Notes: generated from the sequence alone by a model not told the origin. Positions 1 to 7,364 are shown, numbered from the stretch's first letter. The stretch: DNA of 20,419 nt from a virus (IMGVR_UViG_3300047562_005125:1-20419); one strand, 5' to 3'. Program-made: numbers and translations.

Positions 1-50
1 AGGCCAAATACATCTTGGCCATGATCCGAGCACGGCAACAAAAGCAGTAA
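1..50 (+). CDS. C-terminal tail of an upstream gene (partial)
   Basis: From base 3 one frame stays open and ends at TAA (48-50), encoding AKYILAMIRARQQKQ. The gene begins before the window, so its function cannot be given. A strong hairpin follows two bases after the stop, which supports this as a genuine gene end. The basic, glutamine-rich tail is not diagnostic. With only 15 codons visible, a chance open frame is possible. Confidence 0.45.
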   Translation, partial: AKYILAMIRARQQKQ

Positions 51-51
51 C

Positions 52-75
52 ATCAAGGGCCTTCGGGCCCTTGAT
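52..75 (+). terminator. UUCG-loop hairpin, probable terminator or 3' stabiliser
   Basis: The left arm ATCAAGGGCC (52-61) pairs perfectly with GGCCCTTGAT (66-75) around a TTCG loop (62-65). This is the very stable C(UUCG)G tetraloop common in T4-type phage terminators. It lies just after the stop of the upstream gene and before the radical SAM gene. No clear U-run follows, so it may terminate weakly or protect the 3' end of the message. Confidence 0.6.
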
Positions 76-93
76 TGAGCCCTTACTCCCTAC

Positions 94-1155
94 ATGCTGA
101 ACCTGGCCCAGATCCGATCCATACAAGTCGAGATCTCTAATCATTGCAATAGTGCTTGCCCGCAGTGTCCACGCAACTATTATGGCGGAGATACCATCCC
201 AACGCTGCCGTTGCGGAGATGGTCCCTCGGTGAATTCAAGTCGATCTTGAACGATGAGGTACTGTCACAGGTAGAAAAAGTTTACTTCTGCGGTACCTAT
301 GGTGATCCTATGACCAACAAGCACTTGGTTGATATGTGCCAATGGGTCAAGCGTTACCCCAAAGTGAGAGTAGGGCTTCACACCAACGGTGGTATCGGAA
401 GCGAACAACAGTATCGTGATCTTGCTGCTGTGGTGGATTTCTTGGCTTTCGGTATTGATGGACTCGAAGACACAAATCACGTGTACCGCAGGAATGTCAA
501 GTGGCGCAAAGTCATGAGCAATGCCGAGATCTTCATCCAGGCCGGCGGCCGGGCCATATGGGATTTCGTGGTGTTTCAGCACAACCAACATCAAGTAGAA
601 GAGGCTGAGAGTTTGAGTCAAAGCATGGGGTTCGCGCGCTTCAACATCAAGAAAACTAGCAGGTTTTTACGACGCAATCACGAATATCATGCCGATCTTG
701 ATGTGTGCGATAAACGTGGACGAGTTGAGTATAAGATATCAGTACCCACAGACCAACGATTTGTAAATCCCGATTACAAAAAAATCCTTGCCTTGCGTTC
801 AGTATCAGAATATGCACAAACCACTCACATCGACTGCAACTCTCGGCGCATAGGCGAAATCTATATCGGTGCCGACGGCTTTGTTTTTCCGTGTGGATGG
901 TTGCATGATCGTCTCTATGGCCCCGACATCGCGCTGCATCCAGATCATGCGAAACTGCATCGCCTCATCGAGGATGCCGGTGGTTATACCAAGACCAACG
1001 TTTTTTACTCGCCGTTGATTGACATCCTTGAAGGTCCTTGGTTTGATATAATCGAACGCAGCTGGCAAGGTACAAACAGACTCGAGAGATGTGCGATGAT
1101 ATGCGGCGGCGACGCCAACCTCATAGGCCAACAAAACAGTGATGTCCGTTACTAA
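94..1155 (+). CDS. Radical SAM protein with SPASM-like C-terminal cysteines
   Basis: A 353-residue protein. C18-x3-C22-x2-C25 (in HCNSACPQC) is the canonical radical SAM cysteine triad that binds the [4Fe-4S] cluster cleaving S-adenosylmethionine. CGTYGDP near residue 67 and HTNGG near residue 96 fit the following strands of the partial barrel. C248, C267, C333 and C337 in the C-terminal part could hold an auxiliary cluster, as in SPASM/twitch enzymes. SPASM enzymes modify peptides, sugars or other small molecules; the substrate here is unknown. ATG 94 follows a hairpin and has no strong Shine-Dalgarno. The 3' end overlaps the next gene by 14 bases. Neighbours with glycan and hydrolase motifs suggest a carbohydrate or lipid-linked substrate, but that is inference. 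Confidence 0.88.
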   Translation: MLNLAQIRSIQVEISNHCNSACPQCPRNYYGGDTIPTLPLRRWSLGEFKSILNDEVLSQVEKVYFCGTYGDPMTNKHLVDMCQWVKRYPKVRVGLHTNGGIGSEQQYRDLAAVVDFLAFGIDGLEDTNHVYRRNVKWRKVMSNAEIFIQAGGRAIWDFVVFQHNQHQVEEAESLSQSMGFARFNIKKTSRFLRRNHEYHADLDVCDKRGRVEYKISVPTDQRFVNPDYKKILALRSVSEYAQTTHIDCNSRRIGEIYIGADGFVFPCGWLHDRLYGPDIALHPDHAKLHRLIEDAGGYTKTNVFYSPLIDILEGPWFDIIERSWQGTNRLERCAMICGGDANLIGQQNSDVRY

Positions 1156-2098
1156 AGAATCACGCCTTTATGTATTTCCATATGACGAAATCTTCAGGAC
1201 CAAGACCTTCGCACACCCAGTGAAAATCAATGATCACATGGGCGGATTCGATGAGCAAATGCATTGCAAGGTATTGGATCATATTGACAAACACAGCCAA
1301 GGCACGGTGCAGGTAATCACTGATTATCGCTTTTCAAATGGACGACTGGATCAATATCCCAACTTGTGCTTCAGCTGGCAGCCTACATGGGTAAATGATT
1401 GTTTCCGAGACTATCACTCGCACCCTGATCTGCGCCACGAAAATTTTTTGTGCAGTTTCAACGGAACGGGTCATGTTGGACGCCAGCTCTTGGTGGCGTT
1501 ACTACACAGGATGGGGTGGTTTGATCCTGTCTACAGCAGCAAAAATTTTGTGTTTACCGAGGACAACATTGACGGGCATCTACAAAATTATCTAGACCCT
1601 GCGCAACATCGGCTGTACCGTAAATTTTTCATCGGCAACGACTCGTTGGATTTTTTTACTAAACGTACCGGATTTGGGCATGTGCAGTATGATCATGCCA
1701 ACAACATCTTCAACCTCGAACACAAACTCACCGGCAGTTTCGTCAATTTGGTATCTGAAAGCATGCCTACCAGCAGTTACCCTTTTGTCACAGAAAAATT
1801 CTGTTACAGTGTGATAACTCATGGTCTGTTTGTGGCATTTGCACAGTCAGGCTGGCATCAACATCTTGAAACCCATTATGGGTTCAAACCCTTCAAGCGA
1901 ATATTTGATTATCGGTTTGATGCCATCGCCAACCCGGTATTGAGATGCGTAGAACTCATATCCATGCTATCCAAGTTCAGTCGCCTTGGAACCGCGGATT
2001 GGCACGATCTACATGACATGGAGAGGGATACTCTAGAATACAACTACGATCATTATTTCAGCGGCGGTTATCTAGAACACAGATGCAGTTTGGAATGA
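1142..2098 (+). CDS. Putative glycosyltransferase with GT10-like C-terminal motif
   Basis: 318 residues from ATG 1142; an in-frame GTG at 1139 is an alternative start. The best clue is residues about 200-279: FVNLVSES, then FVTEK at 215-219, followed by GLFVAF, HYGFKPF and an R/D-rich turn. This order resembles the nucleotide-sugar end of alpha-1,3-fucosyltransferases (GT10) and related phage proteins, where an E...TEK segment is followed by a P/L-F hydrophobic strand and LGF. The N-terminal half is unrecognised and rich in His and Asp. The gene overlaps the radical SAM gene upstream and meets the next gene at an ATGA junction, so they are probably co-translated. Specificity is unknown, and the assignment rests on motif spacing only. 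Confidence 0.75.
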   Translation: MSVTKESRLYVFPYDEIFRTKTFAHPVKINDHMGGFDEQMHCKVLDHIDKHSQGTVQVITDYRFSNGRLDQYPNLCFSWQPTWVNDCFRDYHSHPDLRHENFLCSFNGTGHVGRQLLVALLHRMGWFDPVYSSKNFVFTEDNIDGHLQNYLDPAQHRLYRKFFIGNDSLDFFTKRTGFGHVQYDHANNIFNLEHKLTGSFVNLVSESMPTSSYPFVTEKFCYSVITHGLFVAFAQSGWHQHLETHYGFKPFKRIFDYRFDAIANPVLRCVELISMLSKFSRLGTADWHDLHDMERDTLEYNYDHYFSGGYLEHRCSLE

Positions 2099-2898
2099 AT
2101 TTTCACACCACACGCGCAGTGATTTTGTGTTATCCAGGTTTTGCCGGAGGTAAGTTCTTGTCTAACTGTTTGAGTCTTAGCCAAGGTGCTTGCCCACAGG
2201 ATCCCAAGGCTGCTCAATATCTTTTGCAAGACCGTGGCAACTACAAGCAGAGATTGAGTTTTGTGATGTCTAGCCTGCCGCCAGCGCACCAAATAAGCAA
2301 CTGGCGTGATTTTGAGTTTGGAGATATCCAAATGTTTGGTGAGTCGGCTGTGACCGCCTGGCATCAAGGTTTGCGAGCTGATTCGAGCACTGTGGTGCAA
2401 CAGCTCACCAATTCGAACATGTATTTTTTTATCGTGAATCATATCATAAATCCAACCGCCTTGCTCAAAGTGTGGCCTAAAGCCACTGTGTTGGTGGTAG
2501 TAAACCATCTTGATTTCCAGAATGTGTGTCTTCGATTCAAATCGCAGATTGGTGTCAATGACATCACTGGTCTAAACGGCAATTACTGTGAGAAAAAATA
2601 TCAACTGCTACGCGGGCCTGATTGGCCAGATTGGCACCAGTTTGAGCAACACGGTTATTGCGTATCGCGCCTGAAAGTTGCCGAGCACATACGCCAGGAA
2701 ATGTCTGAGTTCTACTACACACTCGAAGATGATCAAAGATTGTGCTTGTTTGACATTGGGTCATGTATCTGGGACGGCGATCGGTTTGGAGCATCAATGC
2801 AAAGTCTGTATGAGCAGCTAGATCTCAAAGATTTTAATCGAGATCTGGTGCTTAACTATTGGCAAGCCTACATAAGTCTGCATGAACCCTACCGATAA
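2095..2898 (+). CDS. Unknown protein with N-terminal P-loop-like GFAGGKF
   Basis: 267 residues from ATG 2095, chosen because ATG and the upstream TGA form the ATGA overlap seen at many junctions here. ATG 2083 would add four residues. A hydrophobic strand (AVILCYPG) runs into GFAGGKFLSNCL at 15-26. This strand-glycine-loop-helix arrangement resembles a phosphate-binding loop, as in P-loop kinases or the PAPS-binding loop of sulfotransferases, although it is not a strict Walker A (GxxxxGK[ST]). A central segment FFIVNHIINPTALLKVWPKATVLVV could be another Rossmann-type strand. The rest is aromatic-rich and unrecognised. Sulfotransferase-like transfer onto a glycan would suit the neighbours but is speculative. 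Confidence 0.72.
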   Translation: MNFHTTRAVILCYPGFAGGKFLSNCLSLSQGACPQDPKAAQYLLQDRGNYKQRLSFVMSSLPPAHQISNWRDFEFGDIQMFGESAVTAWHQGLRADSSTVVQQLTNSNMYFFIVNHIINPTALLKVWPKATVLVVVNHLDFQNVCLRFKSQIGVNDITGLNGNYCEKKYQLLRGPDWPDWHQFEQHGYCVSRLKVAEHIRQEMSEFYYTLEDDQRLCLFDIGSCIWDGDRFGASMQSLYEQLDLKDFNRDLVLNYWQAYISLHEPYR

Positions 2899-3748
2899 CG
2901 TGTTCTTACCTCATGTCAAACTGAGCTCAAGGGCCAACCAATATTGGACCTATTCGGGCAAAGATTCTCCTGAACAAAACCGGAGCGAGTCTTTTTATCG
3001 TTATCCTCAAGCCATCAGTTATCGCTACAACAGCCGCGGATTCCGCGACGCAGAATGGCCAACAGACATAGGAGATCTAAGGAGCAGCACCTGGTGTATA
3101 GGTGACAGTTTTACTGTTGGCCTTGGAGTTCCATTGCAAAACACTTGGCCTCATCTGCTGCAGGATCGCAGTGGCACCCGGTGTATCAATGTCAGCATGG
3201 ATGGTGCCAGCAACGAATGGATGGTGCGCATGGCCCAGGATATCATAAGGGAGATCAACCCTAAGCAAATGGTGATCATGTGGTCTTATCTGTCACGGCG
3301 TGAGGATGCCGATACTACTAAGACCGATGAAGATCGGCGGATCTGGCTGACTCGTGCCTCAGATGACGAAGATATAGCCAACTTTTTAAGTTGTGTTGAT
3401 GACCTTCCAGTGGATGTAGCATGCCATCATTTCTTGATACCCAATGCTCATGTGCATCAAAATCATCTTGGTATTTGGGATAAACTTAAAGGACCAGACT
3501 GGCCCCTTAGACCAAAGGATTTGGATGGATTTGCCGCGTTACCAAAGTGGTTGGTGCGCGAGTTGAAAGCGCACGGTGTTTATCGCAAGCTGAAACGATC
3601 AATAGCTGCCAATCAAACATTATTGCACCACTGCGAACCTCGTGGCATCATCATGGTTGACCAGCTCGATTTTGGTAGAGACGGTTATCATTTTGATGTC
3701 AAAACCGCAGAAACAGTTGTAGATCAAATTCTTAGAGTTAACCGCTAG
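2882..3748 (+). CDS. SGNH/GDSL-family hydrolase or acyltransferase
   Basis: 288 residues. CIGDSFTVGLG at 72-82 is block I of the SGNH superfamily, with Ser76 as nucleophile. DGYHFD at 267-272 is the block V D-x-x-H motif (Asp267, His270). SMDGASNEWM near residue 100 fits block II. IMWSYLSR replaces the usual GxND of block III, so the oxyanion-hole Asn is not obvious. SGNH proteins cleave or transfer O-acyl groups on lipids, peptidoglycan and polysaccharides. No signal peptide or membrane segment is visible, so it probably acts in the cytoplasm or on the virion. ATG 2882 overlaps the previous gene by 17 bases. It is the last gene of this plus-strand run, and a promoter begins 3 bases after its stop. 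Confidence 0.85.
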   Translation: MNPTDNVFLPHVKLSSRANQYWTYSGKDSPEQNRSESFYRYPQAISYRYNSRGFRDAEWPTDIGDLRSSTWCIGDSFTVGLGVPLQNTWPHLLQDRSGTRCINVSMDGASNEWMVRMAQDIIREINPKQMVIMWSYLSRREDADTTKTDEDRRIWLTRASDDEDIANFLSCVDDLPVDVACHHFLIPNAHVHQNHLGIWDKLKGPDWPLRPKDLDGFAALPKWLVRELKAHGVYRKLKRSIAANQTLLHHCEPRGIIMVDQLDFGRDGYHFDVKTAETVVDQILRVNR

Positions 3749-3751
3749 AGC

Positions 3752-3780
3752 TTGACCATTGCCAAAAGTTCTAGTACAAT
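3752..3780 (+). promoter_or_regulatory. Sigma-70-type promoter for the uvsX run
   Basis: A -35 box TTGACC (3752-3757) and a -10 box TACAAT (3775-3780) are separated by exactly 17 bases. This is one mismatch per box from the TTGACA/TATAAT consensus. It occupies the only gap between the SGNH gene and uvsX, about 24 bases before the start codon. Recognition by unmodified host RNA polymerase would suit early expression of recombination genes. The site is read from sequence; expression is inferred. Confidence 0.8.
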
Positions 3781-3803
3781 GATTTTATTGAAAGGAAAAA
3801 CCC

Positions 3804-4865
3804 ATGGCCAAACCATTTGACGTCAGCAAGTTCCGCAAGGAAATCACCAAATCGATCGATGGTCTCTCGATCGGTTTCAATGATCCTACAGACTGGATCT
3901 CTACCGGTAACTACGCCCTAAACTATCTCATATCTGGTGACTTCAACAAAGGTATTCCCCTGGGCAAGGTCACAGTGTTTGCCGGTGAATCAGGCGCAGG
4001 CAAGAGCTACATCTGCTCAGGCAATGTGATCCGGCATGCACAGGAACAAGGCATCTTCGTGGTTCTAATAGACACAGAAAACGCACTTGACGAAGACTGG
4101 CTCAAGGCCCTGGGTGTAGATACCAGTGAGTCAAAACTGCTCAAGCTCAGCATGGCCATGATCGACGACGTGGCCAAGACCATCTCCACTTTCATGGCCG
4201 ACTACAAAGCCTTGCCTGATGGTGAGCGACCCAAGATCCTGTTCGTGATTGACAGTCTAGGCATGATGCTCACACCCACTGATGTGAACCAGTTTGAAGC
4301 CGGTGACATGAAAGGCGACTTAGGCCGCAAAGCCAAGAGCCTTACAGCCCTGGTGCGTAACTGCGTGAACATGTTTGGCGCCTATGGTGTGGGCATGCTG
4401 TGTACCAACCACACCTATGCCAGCCAAGACATGTTTGACCCCGATGACAAGATTTCAGGTGGGCAAGGCTTCATCTATGCCAGTTCCATCGTGGTGGCCA
4501 TGCGTAAGCTCAAGCTCAAAGAGGACGAAGATGGCAACAAGATTTCGGATGTCATGGGCATCCGTGCTGCCTGCAAGGTCATGAAAACACGCTATGCCAA
4601 GCCGTTCGAGGGCGTGCAGGTCAAGATCCCGTATGAAACCGGAATGAATCCCTATTCCGGACTGGTGGATCTGGCCGAGAAGAAAGGCATGCTCAAGAAA
4701 GAAGGCAACAAGTTGATGTTTGTCACCAGCCATGGCGAGATCATCAAATACTTCCGCAAGGCCTGGGAAGCCAACGAAGATGGTTGCCTTGACAAGATCA
4801 TGCAGGACTTCAAGAATCAACCCGAGGAGGTAAGTACACCTGTGGACGCACAGGAGGAAGCATAA
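3804..4865 (+). CDS. uvsX: UvsX/RecA-like recombinase
   Basis: 353 residues, close to cyanophage UvsX and somewhat shorter than T4 UvsX (391). The core is RecA-like: Walker A GESGAGKS at 61-68, VLIDTENALD at 88-97 (the RecA catalytic-glutamate region, Glu92), Walker B ILFVIDS at 145-151, LCTNHTY at 199-205, and SGGQG at 218-222. UvsX coats single-stranded DNA and uses ATP to drive strand exchange in recombination-dependent replication and repair. A Shine-Dalgarno AAGGA (3792-3796) sits 7 bases before ATG 3804, with a sigma-70 promoter just upstream. The tail is acidic, as is common in phage RecA relatives. The stop overlaps the next start in TAATG, implying translational coupling. This is the main evidence for a T4-like phage. 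Confidence 0.95.
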   Translation: MAKPFDVSKFRKEITKSIDGLSIGFNDPTDWISTGNYALNYLISGDFNKGIPLGKVTVFAGESGAGKSYICSGNVIRHAQEQGIFVVLIDTENALDEDWLKALGVDTSESKLLKLSMAMIDDVAKTISTFMADYKALPDGERPKILFVIDSLGMMLTPTDVNQFEAGDMKGDLGRKAKSLTALVRNCVNMFGAYGVGMLCTNHTYASQDMFDPDDKISGGQGFIYASSIVVAMRKLKLKEDEDGNKISDVMGIRAACKVMKTRYAKPFEGVQVKIPYETGMNPYSGLVDLAEKKGMLKKEGNKLMFVTSHGEIIKYFRKAWEANEDGCLDKIMQDFKNQPEEVSTPVDAQEEA

Positions 4866-5107
4866 TGCACACAGCAGTAGCCAGTGAAATTTGGGATGAA
4901 CTGCGCAGGTTCATGACACCAGTAGACAGGACCGAGGCAGCCGATGCCTTGGTAGCAGTGCTGATCAATAACGACGAATCAGCCGAGGACATCCGTGAAG
5001 CCTTCAAGGGTGATGCAGACATCAAAACGGCCTTGGCAGGGTATCTCGATGATGCTGCAGAAGAAGAAGATTACGAAGACACCGCCGAAGAAGACGAGGA
5101 CTGGTGA
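4865..5107 (+). CDS. Small acidic conserved phage protein downstream of uvsX
   Basis: 80 residues. The N-terminal 60 residues look helical, with SEIWDELRRF, VDRTEAADALVAVLI, DESAEDIREAFKGD and a short ALAGYLDD. The last 20 residues are almost entirely Glu, Asp and Tyr and are probably disordered. From memory it resembles a short protein encoded next to uvsX in T4-like cyanophages; I know no assigned activity. A strong AGGAGG (4852-4857) lies inside the end of uvsX, 7 bases before ATG 4865, and the start overlaps the uvsX stop. A role as a recombinase or single-strand-binding-protein partner through its acidic tail is possible, but it rests only on position and charge. Confidence 0.85.
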   Translation: MHTAVASEIWDELRRFMTPVDRTEAADALVAVLINNDESAEDIREAFKGDADIKTALAGYLDDAAEEEDYEDTAEEDEDW

Positions 5108-5559
5108 TGTGGTATAGTCGCGTAGTGGCCGATATCAGCACTATACCTGATTTCATTGCTCACTACGAGTCTGAACTGCAGATGGCCAAGGCAGACTGTC
5201 GGATCGGCGGTCTGGTAGAAAAAAACATCACGGCTCTTCCTGGAATCACTGAACATAGGTTCAACCAGTTGCAAGAGATCGAAGCAGTGTTGAACTACCT
5301 CAACATACAGCTAAGAAAGATCCGACGACGGCATTTCCAGAAATATCTTGAAGCCTATGCACGGCAACTGTCCAGCCGTGACGCAGAAAAATATGTAGAT
5401 GGTGAAGATGAAGTGGTTGATTTTGAGACCATTATCAACGAAGTGGCACTGTTGCGTAATCGCTGGCTAGGGGTGATGAAGGGGCTTGACAGCAAACAAT
5501 GGATGACCGGACACGTGGTTCGGCTGCGCACCGCAGGCATGGAAGACGTGTCAATCTAG
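5107..5559 (+). CDS. Conserved T4-like phage protein in UvsY-like position
   Basis: 150 residues from ATG 5107, which shares one base with the preceding TGA; an in-frame GTG at 5104 is the alternative. The protein is mostly helical and charged. ALPGITEHRFNQLQEIEAV near residues 45-63 and IQLRKIRRRHFQKYLEAY just after suggest a helical, coiled, nucleic-acid-associated protein. RRRH is strongly basic, and KYVDGEDEVVDFE lies in the second half. It resembles a protein conserved in marine T4-like phages. Its length and its place in the uvsX run fit a recombination mediator such as UvsY (about 140 residues in T4), but I see no decisive signature. It converges on the next gene, with a 9-base 3' overlap. 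Confidence 0.85.
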   Translation: MWYSRVVADISTIPDFIAHYESELQMAKADCRIGGLVEKNITALPGITEHRFNQLQEIEAVLNYLNIQLRKIRRRHFQKYLEAYARQLSSRDAEKYVDGEDEVVDFETIINEVALLRNRWLGVMKGLDSKQWMTGHVVRLRTAGMEDVSI

Positions 5560-6366
5560 TAGATTGGGCGGTACAAGACGCTCCAGATTGGTCCATAGAC
5601 CATCAAAATATTCTGGATGTGCCAAAGTCCATGCAATGGCCTGCTTGATTTGATCAGTGTCTGCATCTCTCGGCAATGCCTTGACAGCCGGTGCCCAAGT
5701 TTCTAGCATGCCACCGTTTTTATGAGTTTCACTTTCGATCACCACAAAAGGACAGCGTGCCACGCAGGCAGCATACATCTCATGTTGTCGAGCTGTGACC
5801 AAAACTCGGGCGTGACGTAGGCGATTGACTATATCGTCCCATGATTCTGTGAAGATATCGATCTGGGCAGTTTCCCCCACACCAGAAATCAGCATACGTT
5901 CTCCAGGCACAAAAGCATTACCGGCCACTATATCTACAGCATCTTGCTGTTGATATGGTACCGGCAAGAAATAACTCACATCAGGACAGACCTCTACCTT
6001 GCGCGATATCGCTGACAAAATGGCGCGGCGGCTGCGCACTTCACGCACGATCACTCGATCAACACTCATCAAGATCTCAGTGACATCATCGTTGTTGTTT
6101 TGCCAGATTGAATTGGCCAAGATGGTACGAGCGCCAGCATCGTGTGCTTGCTGAAGGATGTTGAGACAACTGCGCATCTTTTTGCCATTGTCGTGAGCGG
6201 TGCCTTCGCCATTGAAAACCGCAAGATCGAGATTGGCATAGTCTATGGCATCACCTTTGTCATAAACATGGACATCATGCCCGGCAAAGTGTTGATTGAA
6301 CCACTGCATGACCTGGCGGCTGCCGCTGTGATATCCTGCGGTGTTATTGAGCAAAAGTATCTTCAT
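5551..6366 (-). CDS. Polysaccharide pyruvyl transferase-like (WcaK/CsaB-type) protein
   Basis: 271 residues from ATG 6366. This start is preferred over the 15-residue longer frame because it forms ATGA with the preceding stop and begins with a clean strand, MKILLLNNT. NGEGTAHDN at 52-60 and RQHEMYAACVARCPFV from residue 193 match the pattern of polysaccharide pyruvyl transferases: an N-terminal NG-G-T loop, then a GT-B-like second half with R-x-H followed by a small-residue helix and P-F/V. ILANSIWQNNN near residue 100 matches the middle strand. Such enzymes move pyruvate from phosphoenolpyruvate to a sugar as a ketal. Its partner is the GT29-like gene. Pyruvylation itself is not proved, since related proteins may transfer other groups. 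Confidence 0.8.
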   Translation of the reverse strand: MKILLLNNTAGYHSGSRQVMQWFNQHFAGHDVHVYDKGDAIDYANLDLAVFNGEGTAHDNGKKMRSCLNILQQAHDAGARTILANSIWQNNNDDVTEILMSVDRVIVREVRSRRAILSAISRKVEVCPDVSYFLPVPYQQQDAVDIVAGNAFVPGERMLISGVGETAQIDIFTESWDDIVNRLRHARVLVTARQHEMYAACVARCPFVVIESETHKNGGMLETWAPAVKALPRDADTDQIKQAIAWTLAHPEYFDGLWTNLERLVPPNLLD

Positions 6367-6908
6367 TGGTGGAATACAAATCCTAGTTGTTGTTGGAAAT
6401 AGGTTCGACAAAATTCACGCTCGCGATCATAAACATGTGGTTCATCTTCACGATTGGGATCATAAAAAGTAGGAGTCTGTTTCCAATCAAACCCATAAAC
6501 ACTCACTGATCGGGGCGCGCATTGACTGATGTACCAGAGCGTCATGATACCAGCGCTGGGTTTTTGTTTTTTTTCCAACGCAAGGTGTTGGGCCAGTTCC
6601 ATCCTTGATTCTAGATCTAGATAAAATACCCCGGGCTGCGGAGATTCTATCCTGCCCCGATCGCTAGTGTGTAAAATTTGCCCAATGTCCACTTCATTAA
6701 TTACCCCATGCCTGCGTATGAAGTCATACCGACTGCAGGCCAGCACCGTCAGTTTACTGCCATGACTGGGCAGTCCCATGGCTCGAGTACCAAGGTTGAG
6801 TCTTACCACCACATCGTGTGCATCGATTTGTTCACCGTGATTGGTATCAAACAGACTGAGAGCATTGCCCACCACTGCGATGGTCTTTTTCTTGAACCAC
6901 TTGCGCAT
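6363..6908 (-). CDS. GT29/sialyltransferase-like glycosyltransferase
   Basis: 181 residues, a compact form of the fold. The N terminus has AVVGNALSLF at 11-20, G25, D29 and DVVVRLN at 32-38. This matches the GT29 large motif (VGNG-S, later D-V-RFN) that binds CMP-sugar. PSAG at 117-120 and VYGFD at 137-141 match the small motif. His158 in HVYDREREF fits the C-terminal catalytic His and acidic motif. Eukaryotic GT29 enzymes are longer and membrane-anchored; this one lacks a membrane segment. CMP-sialic acid or a related CMP-ulosonate is the family's expected donor, but no synthesis genes for one lie in the window. ATG 6908 faces the cupin gene across a 60-base gap. Confidence 0.82.
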   Translation of the reverse strand: MRKWFKKKTIAVVGNALSLFDTNHGEQIDAHDVVVRLNLGTRAMGLPSHGSKLTVLACSRYDFIRRHGVINEVDIGQILHTSDRGRIESPQPGVFYLDLESRMELAQHLALEKKQKPSAGIMTLWYISQCAPRSVSVYGFDWKQTPTFYDPNREDEPHVYDREREFCRTYFQQQLGFVFHQ

Positions 6909-6968
6909 GAATCTATTTATTTGTTGGGCCGGCTGTGTTTAGCATTAAATATCAGCAGGAGAATACAC
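6909..6968. promoter_or_regulatory. Divergent intergenic control region
   Basis: This 60-base gap separates the minus-strand GT29-like gene from the plus-strand cupin gene. Plus-strand TAAATATC (6946-6953) is followed by AGGAG (6957-6961) and ATG 6969. On the minus strand, AATAAATA lies a few bases before ATG 6908. Both resemble the T4-type late promoter TATAAATA. The minus-strand copy is close enough to its start to give an almost leaderless message. No Shine-Dalgarno is seen for the minus gene. Confidence 0.5.
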
Positions 6969-7325
6969 ATGATAGCTGGAAAAGTTTGGGGGCAGACAGA
7001 ACTGTTGGAAGCCAACGGTGTGTTAGAGTTTCATCGCATCGAGATCCGATCCGGTGGCGTTTGCAGCAAACATCGCCATCGGCACAAATGGAATGGGTTT
7101 TTTGTGGAGCGTGGAGCCTTGCTGATACGAGTATGGAAAAACAACTATGATCTCGTGGATGAGACCATCATACGAGATGGACAATACACCAAAATCGCGC
7201 CAGGTGAATATCATCAGTTCGAAGCCTTGGAGGATACCGTGGCCTTCGAACTGTACTGGGCCGAATTCAATCATGATGATATCGAGCGACAAGATGCTGG
7301 ATTCTTGCGAAGCGCAGATCAATGA
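6969..7325 (+). CDS. Small cupin-domain protein
   Basis: 118 residues from ATG 6969, chosen because AGGAG ends 7 bases upstream and the frame before it runs through the promoter gap and the opposite gene. It is a single cupin barrel: HRHRH at 35-39, Glu47 in FFVERG, then APGEYHQFEAL with His82. This matches the two cupin metal motifs (H-x-H...E and P-x...H). It resembles the C-terminal cupin of mannose-6-phosphate isomerase/guanylyltransferase and free-standing sugar-processing cupins. An isomerase, epimerase or sugar-binding role in nucleotide-sugar supply is reasonable but unproved. The next gene starts 39 bases downstream, after another TAAATATC. Confidence 0.85.
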   Translation: MIAGKVWGQTELLEANGVLEFHRIEIRSGGVCSKHRHRHKWNGFFVERGALLIRVWKNNYDLVDETIIRDGQYTKIAPGEYHQFEALEDTVAFELYWAEFNHDDIERQDAGFLRSADQ

Positions 7326-7336
7326 TCAAGCACCGC

Positions 7337-7344
7337 TAAATATC
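7337..7344 (+). promoter_or_regulatory. TAAATATC candidate late promoter
   Basis: CTAAATATC lies in the short gap between the cupin gene and the TTG-started glycosyltransferase gene, 20 bases before that start. It repeats the motif upstream of the cupin gene and upstream of the minus-strand gene at 17569. CTAAATA/TATAAATA-like elements are known late-promoter cores in T4-like phages. Assignment is by similarity only. Confidence 0.45.
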
Positions 7345-7364
7345 ATGCAAGAACGAGGACAAGA

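Noticed and set aside
4825-4844. Internal Shine-Dalgarno and GTG near the end of uvsX
   Set aside because: GGAGG is followed by an in-frame GTG, but only seven codons remain, so a separate protein is unlikely.
6678-6968. 97-codon N-terminal extension of the cupin gene
   Set aside because: It runs antisense through the GT29-like gene and the promoter gap. AGGAG before ATG 6969 marks the real start.
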